From Gammaproteobacteria bacterium (GTDB lineage Bacteria > Pseudomonadota > Gammaproteobacteria > Steroidobacterales > Steroidobacteraceae): 52,398 nucleotides of DNA. Below, piece after piece: positions 40,201 to 48,005 of the stretch. The notes below the pieces were generated by a model, which was given only the letters and a program-made list of their open reading frames with translations, was not told the DNA's origin and made no database searches. The position numbers and the translations under genes were made by a program. The DNA lies in assembly GCA_021773365.1 (NCBI GenBank), contig JAJFKF010000054.1, positions 1-52,398 on the forward strand, read 5' to 3'. Within the stretch, counting starts at the first letter, position 1. Every line of letters begins with the position of its first letter.

Positions 40201-40556
40201 TGAGCTGGGATCGGGGTGCGTGGGCAGCCAGCTGGAACATGCAGTACTACGATTCGTATCTGGTCTACAGCGCCACGACCTCGGATTTCCTGCGTGACAA
40301 CCTCATTCTCAATCAGGGCTCCAGCGTCATTCCCGACCAGATCTATCATGACCTGTTCGTCAAGTACCGCTTCGACGATGCATCGGGTTTCGGAGGTGGC
40401 GTGCTGGCCAATGGCGAGGTCGCGCTGGGTATCGCCAATGTGTTCGATACCAGTCCGCCAATTCTGGCGACCTCGGCAACCATCGCGAACGGCTACAGCA
40501 CCTATGGCGACCCGCGGCTGCGGCGCTACAGCCTGGCGTTGACCCGGCGGTTCTGA
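37293..40556 (+). CDS. TonB-dependent receptor with STN signalling domain (module 2)
   Basis: This outer-membrane active transporter has 1087 residues: a signal peptide (about 1-21), an STN domain (about 30-102) that talks to FecR, and a Gly/Ser/Ala-rich linker. The plug begins near SNTDIRRSEDDVQPYVVF and contains IDLRGLGEDQTLILVNGRRMPG and the PSTAGGIYGGGATGGVINV stretch. A 22-strand-type barrel ends in GDPRLRRYSLALTRRF with a terminal Phe. The presence of STN and adjacent sigma/FecR genes predicts substrate-induced expression. It is a close paralogue of the receptor at 48688-51984 and of the remnant at 77-523. The ligand cannot be told from sequence; iron chelates, peptides and glycans are all possible. 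Confidence 0.94.
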   Translation: MKPLHYGLLLAGLLAFGVAAAGPDAVQPAFKLNIAAQPIDDALHELGRQSGLQIFFASDEGKGITTPRLVGTFTVRDALTKLLHKTGLRYEYIDERTVAIRVSRPGLEDGAGVSSRSGQDAGAGGDALRLTRVESGQQSGLARAEASVEEAAQGADTTAGAAGGSRGIPEMLVKGRRSSNTDIRRSEDDVQPYVVFEAEEIQRSMAGDLEAFLLSRLPMNASAGTSSQSEVFNRGNRSSIDLRGLGEDQTLILVNGRRMPGVSTGSDFNQPDINGIPLSSVERIEVLPSTAGGIYGGGATGGVINVVLKSDYRGIEVNARYDNAFNTDVAQRRLEGSAGFSLEGGKTHIMFAASHTDSNLLQTGERDFLQRARALQQQNNSAVFDGFSPPAGATANIRSADGADLVLAATGQSLGSAITSVPYGYGGPTADGGSGLLANAGRYNLDLPDSLQGLRRSLTSNPTISSASINLRRRFSDRIEAFVDSAYYGNKSHSNYGGFPVSAITVAEGAPSNPFQQAIRVQFPASDFSYGGDVDTESQTLKIGGGVMVRLPHEWTLQAGYDWGRSRYRDSYSLFVFTDDGRAALSDGRLDILRDVEAHPLDYSPYYFTPSPNQRFPTPRETVLTDATLRLAGPVLALPGGSIVFSTLLERREQELQASVRELNIFPDTPNYSYYPSRGQKTDSAYVEVTAPLISATNARRLARALDLQASYRRDETSTTAVQDTSVSSFGVPSPQGPFPDVPYAVNRVQANQYTLGLRYQPVESAALRVSYGAGILPPSLSHLVPRIQFNYSVPLTLDPKRDNTPVGVVQEYRSGGSQDLVPEQSRSWSAGIIFTPDFLPGLRLTADYTRIRKADEIANIARQTLFDLEDRFPGRIVRAELTAADQAQDYTGGEIQSIDAGRVNLAHSELEACDIQIDYRWDTAYGMFRANVIATYTSHLKLQVLEGSPARDWVGFTGGPLQWRGNGGLSWDRGAWAASWNMQYYDSYLVYSATTSDFLRDNLILNQGSSVIPDQIYHDLFVKYRFDDASGFGGGVLANGEVALGIANVFDTSPPILATSATIANGYSTYGDPRLRRYSLALTRRF

Positions 40557-40664
40557 TGTTGCGGCATCGTCACAACATGTTGAAAATAATAGAAAAATAG
40601 GGCGATCCGGAACAGCCGCCGCGGTCGGGGAATACCCGCGACGCATTCATGTGAGCATTGCGTT

Positions 40665-40670
40665 TATCAT
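40665..40670 (+). promoter_or_regulatory. Probable -10 element for tRNA-Arg
   Basis: TATCAT is followed by the GC-rich discriminator GCGCCCCC, and a start about seven bases on would give a 19-base leader to tRNA-Arg. No convincing -35 is visible. A near-identical block occurs at 52024-52036. Confidence 0.45.
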
Positions 40671-40695
40671 GCGCCCCCTGCACGCAGCCTGCCGT

Positions 40696-40772
<77 letters not shown>

Positions 40773-40780
40773 TTACTTTC

Positions 40781-40793
40781 CGGGTCTATTCCG
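40781..40793 (+). repeat. Post-tRNA 13-mer CGGGTCYATTCCG
   Basis: CGGGTCTATTCCG begins 8 bases after the tRNA-Arg CCA. The same 13-mer with one C/T change lies 7 bases after the tRNA-Pro CCA at 35571-35583. The rest of 40773-40915 holds no gene that can be supported. Confidence 0.45.
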
Positions 40794-40915
40794 GGCACAA
40801 GGACACTTTAGCAGCGAAGGGATTCTCTGCTCACCCTCGCTTCGTTTTGCCAACCGCGTGGCCCTTTCTAGCCACCGCGAAGCTGCCATCAATGGACAGC
40901 GCATTTCCTTTGGAT

Positions 40916-41185
40916 TCAACGGCGCTCCACCGCATGCTCTTGCAGCCAGATTTTAATTAACGACTGATACGGCACATCGCGCGAATTGGCGATCTGCCGA
41001 ATGCTATCCAGCAGATATTTCGGCAGTCGCAATGAAATGGTTTCCGTCGATGGCTTGAGCTTGGCCAGGCGCACGCGCTTGGCTGTGGACCAGTCCACAT
41101 GCTCCGTGCTGTCATGGCTGGCCCAGAAGGCTCGCTCTGCGGCCTCCGAGTTGAATTTAGGCGGGGTCTTCAGTTTGTGTTTCAT
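40916..41185 (-). CDS. brnA: BrnA-like antitoxin (ribbon-helix-helix)
   Basis: This 89-residue protein has an N-terminal segment typical of BrnA partners (FNSEAAERAFWASHDSTEHVDWS) and a C-terminal CopG-like ribbon-helix-helix region (ETISLRLPKYLLDSIRQIANSRDVPYQSLIKIWLQEHA). Such antitoxins bind and neutralise the BrnT ribonuclease and repress their own operon. The gene overlaps the upstream toxin gene by 29 bp, and the toxin-first order is characteristic of brnTA. It lies inside the segment bracketed by duplicated tRNA-Arg ends. Confidence 0.85.
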   Translation of the reverse strand: MKHKLKTPPKFNSEAAERAFWASHDSTEHVDWSTAKRVRLAKLKPSTETISLRLPKYLLDSIRQIANSRDVPYQSLIKIWLQEHAVERR

Positions 41186-41468
41186 AAATGACTCTTTCTT
41201 TGCGGTTCATGGCGCGTGCTGAAATGACGCGAATCAAGGTGCCTTCGGCCCGCAGCGTAAACGTGAGGTGTAGTTTCTTTCCTGAAAGCGTCTCTCCGAG
41301 TGCGTGAAAGCGGGGTTCCGCATCGCTGTGTCGTGCATCCGGCACGACCAGCAGATCGGGACAGAAAAACACCTGTTCGGCTTCCGCATCTGGTACGTCG
41401 TGCTTGCGGTTTTTCCCTGCATTGCCCGCGTCCCATTCAAAGCCAGTGGCGCTTTCCAGTTCCTGCAT
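41157..41468 (-). CDS. brnT: BrnT-like ribonuclease toxin
   Basis: This 103-residue protein matches the BrnT toxin pattern: FEWDAGNAGKNRKHDVPDAEAEQVF near the N-terminus, a central region ending GETLSGKKLHLTFTLRAEGTLIRVISARAMNRKERVIYE, and the conserved His, Arg and Lys residues of the RelE-like fold. BrnT enzymes cleave RNA and inhibit translation when free of BrnA. A 6-bp inverted repeat (ATGCTC / GAGCAT, 41495-41513) lies just upstream and could be the autoregulatory operator. Confidence 0.85.
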   Translation of the reverse strand: MQELESATGFEWDAGNAGKNRKHDVPDAEAEQVFFCPDLLVVPDARHSDAEPRFHALGETLSGKKLHLTFTLRAEGTLIRVISARAMNRKERVIYETQTEDPA

Positions 41469-41494
41469 GGCTGTATGGTACCAACATATACATG

Positions 41495-41513
41495 ATGCTC
41501 AAGCACAGAGCAT
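41495..41513. promoter_or_regulatory. Inverted repeat upstream of brnT
   Basis: ATGCTC and GAGCAT are separated by 7 bp, 27-45 bp upstream of the toxin start. Position and symmetry fit an operator for the BrnA/BrnT complex. No clear -35/-10 pair was assigned. Confidence 0.4.
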
Positions 41514-41538
41514 AAAGACTTTAAAATCAGCAGCTTAT
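41512..41538. repeat. AT-rich 27-bp motif, copy B
   Basis: ATAAAG, four bases, TAAAATCA, three bases, GCTTAT. It has the same spacing as copies A (30155-30181) and C (52102-52128). It lies upstream of brnT inside the bracketed segment. Confidence 0.5.
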
Positions 41539-41621
41539 CTGGGCGGCTTTCGGCGACTGGGGCTCGAGGCAGGCGCTCCAGTTGGCGAGAACGTCGAACA
41601 GGGAGTTAGAAGTTTCTCTAT

Positions 41622-41633
41622 CCGGGCGCACCA
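41622..41633 (+). repeat. Right copy of the tRNA-Arg 3'-end direct repeat (attR-like)
   Basis: CCGGGCGCACCA repeats the last 12 bases of tRNA-Arg exactly, without any other part of a tRNA around it. The distance between copies is 861 bp. Removing the segment would leave tRNA-Arg about 100 bp before tRNA-His. Confidence 0.55.
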
Positions 41634-41732
41634 CCTCCAGAGGGGAGCTTCATATATACTCCTCCGCCCCCGTGGCCGCAGGGCGGGCATCCTCTGGATG
41701 CGCTGGCAGAGGATTTGCGGCCAGGGCCAGTG

Positions 41733-41808
41733 GTGGGCGTAGCTCAGTTGGTAGAGCCCCGGATTGTGATTCCGGCCGTCGCGGGTTCGAGTCCCGTCGT
41801 CCACCCCA
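41733..41808 (+). tRNA. tRNA-His (anticodon GUG)
   Basis: A 76-nt cloverleaf including the extra 5' G of histidine tRNAs and encoded CCA. The acceptor GTGGGCG pairs with CGTCCAC with one G-U pair. The anticodon arm CCGGA-TTGTGAT-TCCGG gives GTG and the T-loop is TTCGAGT. A TATACT at 41655-41660 followed by a pyrimidine-rich stretch may be its -10 element, but it is 73 bases upstream. Confidence 0.96.
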
Positions 41809-41949
41809 CTTCTATTCACGTCATCTGAGTCATTCCTCCACCCCCGGCCTGTTGCGCTGGACTTGCGCATGGCCGCGGTGCTGTCCAGTGAGCGTGCGTT
41901 CAGCGTGAAGCTGATTCAGTAGCACGCCAAGAATCGCTGCCAATCCAGC

Positions 41950-42192
41950 TCAGCCTCGTGGCTGCCGCGGGTTGCTGCTCGCGGGTGCGGCTGTCTGCGC
42001 CTGTTTCCGGGCCTCGAGCTCGGCACGCTCACGGCGGATGGTAAGTACGACCATGCCGATGGCGAAGGAAATCAGCGCCAGCATGGCGATCATCAGGAAG
42101 GCCAGCCCGCCGGTAAGGCGGAAGGCTTCGTAAACGCCGATGCCCACCCCGATGGGTGTGATGACCAGCAGCATGGGTTTGGCGATTCTCAT
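41950..42192 (-). CDS. Small two-helix membrane protein of unknown function
   Basis: This 80-residue protein has a basic start (MRIAK), hydrophobic helices at about 7-24 and 30-50, and a charged, Ala/Gln/Pro-rich tail. No family was recognised. Codon use and the balanced hydrophobic pattern suggest a real gene. It diverges from the DsbA-like gene at 42324 and faces tRNA-His, with 141 bp between that hold no other recognisable feature. Confidence 0.6.
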   Translation of the reverse strand: MRIAKPMLLVITPIGVGIGVYEAFRLTGGLAFLMIAMLALISFAIGMVVLTIRRERAELEARKQAQTAAPASSNPRQPRG

Positions 42193-42323
42193 TGCGGCAG
42201 CATAGAGGCTGGGAGGGTCCGATAAAAGGCGCTCAATCGCGCCGCGTGCGAACCTTCGCGGCCTGACTCAGTCCAGAGGAAGCAGGTATTCTGAGCCCTG
42301 TATCAACCGCATGCGGAGAACCC

Positions 42324-43118
42324 GTGCAAACCAGCAAGATTGCAACGCTGCTTTACCCTGTTTTAGCGATGGCCGCGGCTGTCCTGCTGCTCGGCAGCCA
42401 GGCCGGCTGTGAGCGGCAGTCTGCACCTGCTGCAGGTGCGACAACGCAAACCGCAACGCAAACCGCAGTCCAGGCCGAGGCGCCTGAGCCGGAATCGTCT
42501 CTGCATTCGTCCGCAGCCGCGACTGAGACCCTGCGCTGGCAGGAGGGCAGGGACTACGTTGTGCTCAGCCCGGCGCAACCGGTTGCGCCGGGACTGCCGC
42601 AAGGCAGGATCGAAGTGCTGGAAATGTTCTGGTACGGCTGCCCGCATTGCTTCAGCCTGGAGCCGTATCTTCAGGCCTGGGAGCCGAAGAAGGCTTCATA
42701 CATCCACTTCACCCGCGTGCCGGTGACCTGGGGGCCCATCCATCAGCTGCACGCACGTCTTTTCTACGCCCTGGAAGAGTTGAATCGTTCCGATCTGCAT
42801 ATGGCGGCGTTCCGCGAGATTCAGGCGGGTGATCAGTTGCTGACCGGCCGCGACGTTCCGGAGACCGAGAACCTGCAGGTGGATTTCGCCAGGCGTCACG
42901 GCATCGATCCGGACGCCTACAGAGAGGTCTTCAACTCCAGCGAAGTCACTGAAAAAGTGCGCCACGCCGACGAGCTGGTGCGCCGCTACCGCGCCGACTC
43001 GATTCCTTTCGTATTCATTCATGGCAGGTATGCCACCGATGCTGTTCATGTCGGCAGCCAGGCCCGGCTGATCGAACTGATCGACTACCTGGCGGCGCGG
43101 GAGCACGAGGGGCAGTAG
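42324..43118 (+). CDS. DsbA-like thiol:disulfide interchange protein
   Basis: This 264-residue exported protein has an N-terminal hydrophobic signal (about 6-24) and a Cys-containing end that only loosely resembles a lipobox. A Thr/Gln/Ala-rich linker reaches to about residue 68, followed by a DsbA-type thioredoxin domain with FWYGCPHC (Cys106, Cys109) and the cis-Pro loop DSIPFVFIHGRY. It should introduce disulfides into periplasmic proteins. The start is a GTG with GGAG six bases upstream. The long linker compared with classical DsbA suggests a membrane-tethered form. It converges on hemF across 21 bp. Confidence 0.9.
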   Translation: MQTSKIATLLYPVLAMAAAVLLLGSQAGCERQSAPAAGATTQTATQTAVQAEAPEPESSLHSSAAATETLRWQEGRDYVVLSPAQPVAPGLPQGRIEVLEMFWYGCPHCFSLEPYLQAWEPKKASYIHFTRVPVTWGPIHQLHARLFYALEELNRSDLHMAAFREIQAGDQLLTGRDVPETENLQVDFARRHGIDPDAYREVFNSSEVTEKVRHADELVRRYRADSIPFVFIHGRYATDAVHVGSQARLIELIDYLAAREHEGQ

Positions 43119-43139
43119 ATCAGTGCGAAGGGCCTGAGG

Positions 43140-44099
43140 TCAGGTGCGACTGTGATGCGAGTCCGGTTGCCCGCCGATCCAGTCACGCTCGCGCAGCGTC
43201 GTCAGGTAAGGCAGTAACCGGGCGTCGAGTTCCGCATCCGGCGAGTGATAGCTCCACTGCACGGCGGGGGGCATCGACATGAGAATGGCATCGACACGGC
43301 CGCCCGATTGCAGACCGAACAGCGTGCCGCGATCGAATACCAGGTTGAACTCCACATAGCGGCCACGCCGGTAAAGCTGATAGCGGCGCTGGCGTTCCTC
43401 GTAAGGCATGTCGCGGCGTCTGTGCACGATGGCCATGAACGCCTGCAGGTACTGGCCGGCCACTGACTGCATGAAGGCGAAGCATTGTTCCCACGGCATG
43501 CCGAAATCGGGCGTGTCGGCATTCAGGTCGTCATAGAAAATGCCGCCCACGCCACGAGCCTCGTTGCGGTGGCGCAGGAAGAAATATTCATCGCAGTTGG
43601 CGCGCAGCTGCGCATACAGTTTCTCTTGAAAGGGTTCGCAGGCGCTGGCCGCGGCCCGATGCCACAGCGCCACGTCCTCTTCGAACACGATGCAAGGCGT
43701 CAGATCAAAGCCGCCGCCGAACCACCAGATGTCTCCGGCGCTGAAGAAACGCACGTTCATATGGCTGGTGGGGACACAGGGATTGCGCGGGTGCACCACC
43801 ACCGACACGCCCATGGCGCGAAAGCGCTTGCCGGCCAGATGTGGATTGCGCGCGGTGGCGGCCGGCGGCAGTCTGGTGCCGCTGACATCCGACAGCGCCA
43901 CGCCGGCGCGCTCGAACACCGCGCCGCCCTCCAGCACCGCCGTGCAGCCGCGTCCGGCTAGATCACCCGCCTGGCCGTCGCGTTCCCACGCATCGCGCAG
44001 GAAGCGATGTTCGGCTTCCTCGCCCTCAAGGGCGCTGCAGAGCTCATTTTGCAGGGAGGCCAGGTAGTGCTGAACGGATTCGGCGGGCGAGCGGTTCAT
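43140..44099 (-). CDS. hemF: Oxygen-dependent coproporphyrinogen-III oxidase
   Basis: HemF decarboxylates coproporphyrinogen III to protoporphyrinogen IX with O2 in haem synthesis. The start at 44099 (MNRSPAESVQHYL) matches the family N-terminus and gives 319 residues; an in-frame ATG at 44135 adds 12 residues without homology. Signature segments present are VVVHPRNPCVPTSHMNVRFF, WWFGGGFDLTP, the conserved RNEARGVGGIFYDDL, and YVEFNLVFDRGTLFGLQSG near the C-terminus. Presence of this enzyme indicates aerobic haem synthesis. It lies 72 bp downstream of the dimethylargininase gene on the same strand. Confidence 0.96.
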   Translation of the reverse strand: MNRSPAESVQHYLASLQNELCSALEGEEAEHRFLRDAWERDGQAGDLAGRGCTAVLEGGAVFERAGVALSDVSGTRLPPAATARNPHLAGKRFRAMGVSVVVHPRNPCVPTSHMNVRFFSAGDIWWFGGGFDLTPCIVFEEDVALWHRAAASACEPFQEKLYAQLRANCDEYFFLRHRNEARGVGGIFYDDLNADTPDFGMPWEQCFAFMQSVAGQYLQAFMAIVHRRRDMPYEERQRRYQLYRRGRYVEFNLVFDRGTLFGLQSGGRVDAILMSMPPAVQWSYHSPDAELDARLLPYLTTLRERDWIGGQPDSHHSRT

Positions 44100-44171
44100 G
44101 GCGGCTGTCTGTTCCAGTTGCGGATGCGTACCCATGCTGGCAGGCGGGTGGCAATCGGCGGCCGCGAGCCC

Positions 44172-44951
44172 TCAGTCCTGTATCACGATGCTGAGGCAGG
44201 TCAGGCCCGCCTCGGCCTTGTGCAGTTCCCCGATGCCCACCTGCCGCACGGCGATGCCGGCGGCCTGGAGTTTTTCTGCCGTTCGCGGGAAATCGGCGCT
44301 GACCAGTGTCTCTTCGCCCAGCGTCAGCGTATTGGCCGCAAAGGGCTCGGCCGGATCGATGGCGATGGGCTGCAGTTCCTGAAAGTCCGCCGGGTCGATC
44401 CACGCGGCGTTGAAAACCAGGAAATGCGGCGCCACGAAGGTCACCCCGGTTTTCAGATGCAGACATTTCGTCACCGGCACGGCACGCACCTGGTAACCCA
44501 ATGGCGTCAGGATGCGCCCGAGCTGTTCGATGCCGGCGGCATTGGTGCGCGTGGATGCGCCGACGTACACGGTGCGGCCGATGCGCAGCACGTCGCCGCC
44601 GTCGAGGCAGCCCGGGGCCACGATGCGCTGTACTGGGCGATGCCTGCTCAGTACCTGCGCGGTTGATTCGACTTCCGCCTGGCGGGAGGCGGCGCCGGGG
44701 CGCGCGATGACCGCCATTTCCGGCACCACCACCGCCGTGTCCTCGACGAACACCGAATCGGCGTGATCCGGCAGCGGTGGCAGCCAGACGATGCGGGCGC
44801 CCATGGCTTCCAGAGCCTGCGCGTAGCGTTTGTGCTGCTCGGCCGCCTCAGCGGCATCCAGTGCGCCTCGCGCCAGATGCGTAAGCTCGCACTGCGCCAG
44901 CATGGGGCTGACCTGGCGAACAAGTACTGTGATTTTATTCTTGTTGTTCAT
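44172..44951 (-). CDS. N(G),N(G)-dimethylarginine dimethylaminohydrolase family protein
   Basis: This 259-residue protein of the amidinotransferase/arginine deiminase fold matches dimethylargininases, which release dimethylamine from methylated arginine to give citrulline. Visible motifs are DSVFVEDTAVV near residue 65, PGCLDGGDVLRIG, the catalytic His region CLHLKTGVTFV, and the C-terminal nucleophile segment GLTCLSIVI. Two close starts exist; 44951 (MNNKNKITVLVR) is preferred over 44963 for its fit to the family. It diverges from the S41 peptidase gene. A related hydrolase specificity, such as arginine deimination, cannot be excluded. Confidence 0.87.
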   Translation of the reverse strand: MNNKNKITVLVRQVSPMLAQCELTHLARGALDAAEAAEQHKRYAQALEAMGARIVWLPPLPDHADSVFVEDTAVVVPEMAVIARPGAASRQAEVESTAQVLSRHRPVQRIVAPGCLDGGDVLRIGRTVYVGASTRTNAAGIEQLGRILTPLGYQVRAVPVTKCLHLKTGVTFVAPHFLVFNAAWIDPADFQELQPIAIDPAEPFAANTLTLGEETLVSADFPRTAEKLQAAGIAVRQVGIGELHKAEAGLTCLSIVIQD

Positions 44952-45041
44952 CGTCTCGCGCATCCATCGTGCAAAGCGCTACAGTACTGGATTGTGGGCG
45001 CGAGGCAAACCGTCGCCCGGCAGCGGGCGCATCTGTGGTGA

Positions 45042-45076
45042 AGGAACGTGGTGGAGGAACCGTGGTGGAGGAACGT
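45042..45076 (+). repeat. Tandem repeat in the leader of the S41 peptidase gene
   Basis: The unit AGGAACGTGGTGG (13 bp) occurs at 45042-45054, again with one extra C at 45055-45068, and partially (AGGAACGT) at 45069-45076, directly before the ATG. Each copy carries an AGGA ribosome-binding core, so the repeats duplicate the potential binding site. Slippage here could tune translation. Confidence 0.6.
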
Positions 45077-46903
45077 ATGAGCAGAAGCAGACAGTTTTTC
45101 GTGGCAATCATGTTGCACCTTGCGGCTGGCGCGGCCATCGCGAATGCCCCGGTGCCCGCTGCGCCAGCCGACTCAATGGCGGCACTGGCGCCTTCTGGGG
45201 CCTTGCCCGACGATCGTGAGCTGGCCAACCTGGTGGCCTTCACGCGCCTGATGGGCTACGTCCACTACTTCCATCCCAGCGATGCAGCTGCCGTAACCGA
45301 CTGGGCCGCTTTCGCGGTCGGTGGCATGCAGGCGGTCGAAGCCGCGCCGGATGCGCAGGCGCTGGCGGATACGCTGCGCCGGCTCTTTGCGCCGATTGCG
45401 CCAACGGTGCGGGTGTTTCGTACCGGCTACGCCGCCGGGTCGGCGTCCGCATATGTCGGGGAGGGTGAGCATCTGCGGATACGTGCATGGCGGCATGTTG
45501 GACTGCAGGCGCAGGGCCGAGGGAAGCAATATGCCAGCACTCGCGTTGCGCTCACACCGGCGGAAGCGGAGACGGACCCGGACATTGCCGATCCGCGCCA
45601 GCCATGGCTGGCGGATCTCGGTGGCGGGGTGTCCTGCGCTGTGCCGCTGTCCGTGTATGCCGATGATCAGGGGACGCTGCCGCGCACGGCGGTGCCGGTG
45701 GCCGAATCCGACTCCGGCACGTACTCGCCCGCGGATCGCGCCACACGGTTTGCCGCCATCGCCCTGCTGTGGAACATCATCCAGCATTCCTATCCGTACT
45801 TCGACGTCACGCCGGCGCCCTGGGAGGCCAGCCTGTATGCGGGACTGCGCGCGGCGGCGGCCGATGCCGATGGTGAGGAGTTTTCGATGACGCTGCGGCG
45901 GCTCATGGCGAACCTGCATGACGGTCACGGCTACGTCATCTATCGCCCGGGCGAACCAAGGCCCGTGCTGCCGCTGCGCTGGGGCTGGATGAACGGACAA
46001 CTGGTGGTGACGCAGATCCTGCGCGAAGGCGCCAGTGCGCTGGCGCCCGGTGACGCGGTTCTGTCGATTGATGGGCAGTCTGCACAGTCCGCGCTGCATG
46101 TCGCGGAAGGCCTGGTGTCGGGAGCAACGCCACAGTGGATACGGTTTGTCGCCCTGAACGAACTGGCGCGATGTCACAATGAGAGCAGTCGCCAGCTGAT
46201 GATTGAGCGCTTCGACAGACCGGGCTTTCCTGAGCAGATCAGCGTGCCTTGTGAGGTGTTGCCACGTGATCTGCCCGCAGGTGCTGCCAGGATCAGGCCC
46301 GAGGAAGTGCTACTGGAGGTGCGGCCGGGTATCCTTTACGTTGATCTCGACCGCATCAGTGAGGCTGAGCTTCAAGCGGCAATGCCGGACCTCGAGAGGG
46401 CCGAGGGTCTGGTCTTTGATCTGCGCGGGTATCCACATGTGGATCCAGAGAAATTCTTCGGCCATCTGAGCCGCATACCAATGCGCAGTGCGCAGTGGCA
46501 TCTGCCGGTCATCAGCCGGCCGGACCGCAGCGATATGTATTTCGAGCGCCAGGGAGAATGGGATCTGCAGCCGCGCACGCCCTTTCTGGATGCCCGCAAG
46601 GCGTTCATCACCGACGGGCGCGCCTACAGCTTCGCCGAATCGTGCATGGGCATTGTCGAGCACTACGGCCTGGGTGAGATCGTCGGTGAGGCAACCGCCG
46701 GCACCAATGGCAACGTCAATCTCATCTCGCTGCCCGGCGGTTACTTCGCCAGCTGGACTGGCATGAAGGTGCTCAAGCATGACGGTTCGCAGCATCACGC
46801 GGTCGGCATCCTGCCGACGATTCCTGCTCAACCCACCCGCGCCGGCGTGGCCGCGGGGCGTGACGAGTTGCTGGAGCAGGCCGTACGGGCCGTTTCTCGC
46901 TAG
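45077..46903 (+). CDS. Exported S41-family (tail-specific-protease-like) peptidase
   Basis: From the ATG at 45077 (GGAGGA just upstream) the protein has 608 residues with a signal peptide (MSRSRQFFVAIMLHLAAGAAIANA). An N-terminal domain (about 35-230) is followed by a helical cap, a PDZ-like region at about 297-345 (GWMNGQLVVTQILREGASALAPGDAVLSIDG) and the S41 catalytic domain. The latter contains EGLVFDLRGYP and the active-site segment with candidate Ser518 and Glu521 in AYSFAES, ending GILPTIPA. It should cleave peptides or protein tails in the envelope. It is tail-to-tail with the FecR of module 3 (18 bp apart), hinting at a functional link with the receptor there. Confidence 0.85.
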   Translation: MSRSRQFFVAIMLHLAAGAAIANAPVPAAPADSMAALAPSGALPDDRELANLVAFTRLMGYVHYFHPSDAAAVTDWAAFAVGGMQAVEAAPDAQALADTLRRLFAPIAPTVRVFRTGYAAGSASAYVGEGEHLRIRAWRHVGLQAQGRGKQYASTRVALTPAEAETDPDIADPRQPWLADLGGGVSCAVPLSVYADDQGTLPRTAVPVAESDSGTYSPADRATRFAAIALLWNIIQHSYPYFDVTPAPWEASLYAGLRAAAADADGEEFSMTLRRLMANLHDGHGYVIYRPGEPRPVLPLRWGWMNGQLVVTQILREGASALAPGDAVLSIDGQSAQSALHVAEGLVSGATPQWIRFVALNELARCHNESSRQLMIERFDRPGFPEQISVPCEVLPRDLPAGAARIRPEEVLLEVRPGILYVDLDRISEAELQAAMPDLERAEGLVFDLRGYPHVDPEKFFGHLSRIPMRSAQWHLPVISRPDRSDMYFERQGEWDLQPRTPFLDARKAFITDGRAYSFAESCMGIVEHYGLGEIVGEATAGTNGNVNLISLPGGYFASWTGMKVLKHDGSQHHAVGILPTIPAQPTRAGVAAGRDELLEQAVRAVSR

Positions 46904-46921
46904 AAACGATTGAATTACGGC

Positions 46922-47995
46922 TCAGCGCGCGCGGATCAGGATTTCCTGCGGCGTGGATTGCAACGTAAAGCCCTCAAGTTTTTCCAGAAACTGCACTAAC
47001 GACAGCGGATCATTCGCATCGAATACGCCGGTGAGCTCGCGGGCACGGGCGTATCCGCCTTCCACGCGCAGGCGTGGCGCACTGTTGTAGCGATTGAACT
47101 CCGCGACGATATTCTGCAGCGGCTCATCGACAAACATCAGCCGCCGCTGGCGCCAGGCGGTGACCTTTGCCGGATCGACCGGCGTGAGCTCGGTGATGCG
47201 TCCATCGGGGAGGATCTTCGCGCCCCGGCCGGCGGTCAATTTTGTTGCCGGGAGGGGGGAGGCCGGTGTCTGCGCCGCGCCGCCATCTGCCGGCTCCACC
47301 AGGGGGGTGGCGGGACTGGAAATCTGCACGGCGCCTTCGATCACCGCCACGGTGGTTTCCGATGCCCCCAGGTACACATTGAACCGCGTTCCCAGGGCCT
47401 CGATGGCCGCGGTGTCTGCATGGACCACGAACGGGCGGTTCGGATCGAGCGCGACGTTGAACAGGGCCTCACCGGACAGCAGTCGCACCGAACGCTCAGT
47501 GTCCGAGAAGCGTACCTGCACCCGTGACCGGGTATTCAGCTCCATGACTGAGCCGTCGGCCAGCTCCACCGAGCGCATCTCGCCCACGTCGGTCGTGTAG
47601 CGCGTGCCATTGCCCGCAGACACCAGCAGCCATCCGCCAAACGCCAGTCCGGCGAATGCGGCAGCCGCGGTGAGACCGACGCGCCAGCGGTGGCGTTTAC
47701 GAACTGGTGTTGCCACGGAAACCGGAGCTTCGTCCAGTGAAACAATGTTCCCCGCCGCCTCCGCGATAACCGCTTGCACATCGATCTGATGCCCGGCGTC
47801 TACGCGATCCAGCGCCTTGTACAGTGCCGAGGCCAGCAGATACTCTTCCACGTGGCGTGGGGACTCCTTCAGCCATTCGGCAAAGGCAGGCTGCGTATCG
47901 GCGCTGCCGTCGGCCAGCTCAGTCACCCAGTCGGTAGCCTGTTCGGTGACGCTGCGACGGTCGCGGCGGTGTGTGGTTACATGATCGGTGCTCAT
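46922..47995 (-). CDS. FecR-type sigma regulator (module 3)
   Basis: This 357-residue regulator starts at 47995 (MSTDHVTTHRRDRRSV). An N-terminal cytoplasmic domain (EQATDWVTELADGSADTQPAF ... LKESPRHVEEYLLA) is followed by a membrane helix at about 107-127 and the FecR domain (RSVELADGSVMELNTRSRVQV, GEALFNVALDPNRPFVV). A Pro/Ala-rich insertion of about 20 residues follows (SSPATPLVEPADGGAAQ). The C-terminal part reads LMFVDEPLQNIVAEFNRYN and FDANDPLSLVQFLEKL. It matches module 2 FecR closely outside the insertion. It lies 10 bp downstream of its sigma gene. Confidence 0.93.
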   Translation of the reverse strand: MSTDHVTTHRRDRRSVTEQATDWVTELADGSADTQPAFAEWLKESPRHVEEYLLASALYKALDRVDAGHQIDVQAVIAEAAGNIVSLDEAPVSVATPVRKRHRWRVGLTAAAAFAGLAFGGWLLVSAGNGTRYTTDVGEMRSVELADGSVMELNTRSRVQVRFSDTERSVRLLSGEALFNVALDPNRPFVVHADTAAIEALGTRFNVYLGASETTVAVIEGAVQISSPATPLVEPADGGAAQTPASPLPATKLTAGRGAKILPDGRITELTPVDPAKVTAWRQRRLMFVDEPLQNIVAEFNRYNSAPRLRVEGGYARARELTGVFDANDPLSLVQFLEKLEGFTLQSTPQEILIRAR

Positions 47996-48005
47996 CCAGC
48001 GCCTC

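Noticed and set aside
42324-42412. Lipoprotein signal on the DsbA-like protein
   Set aside because: The residues before the Cys (SQAG) lack the usual Leu at -3, so a lipobox cannot be claimed.
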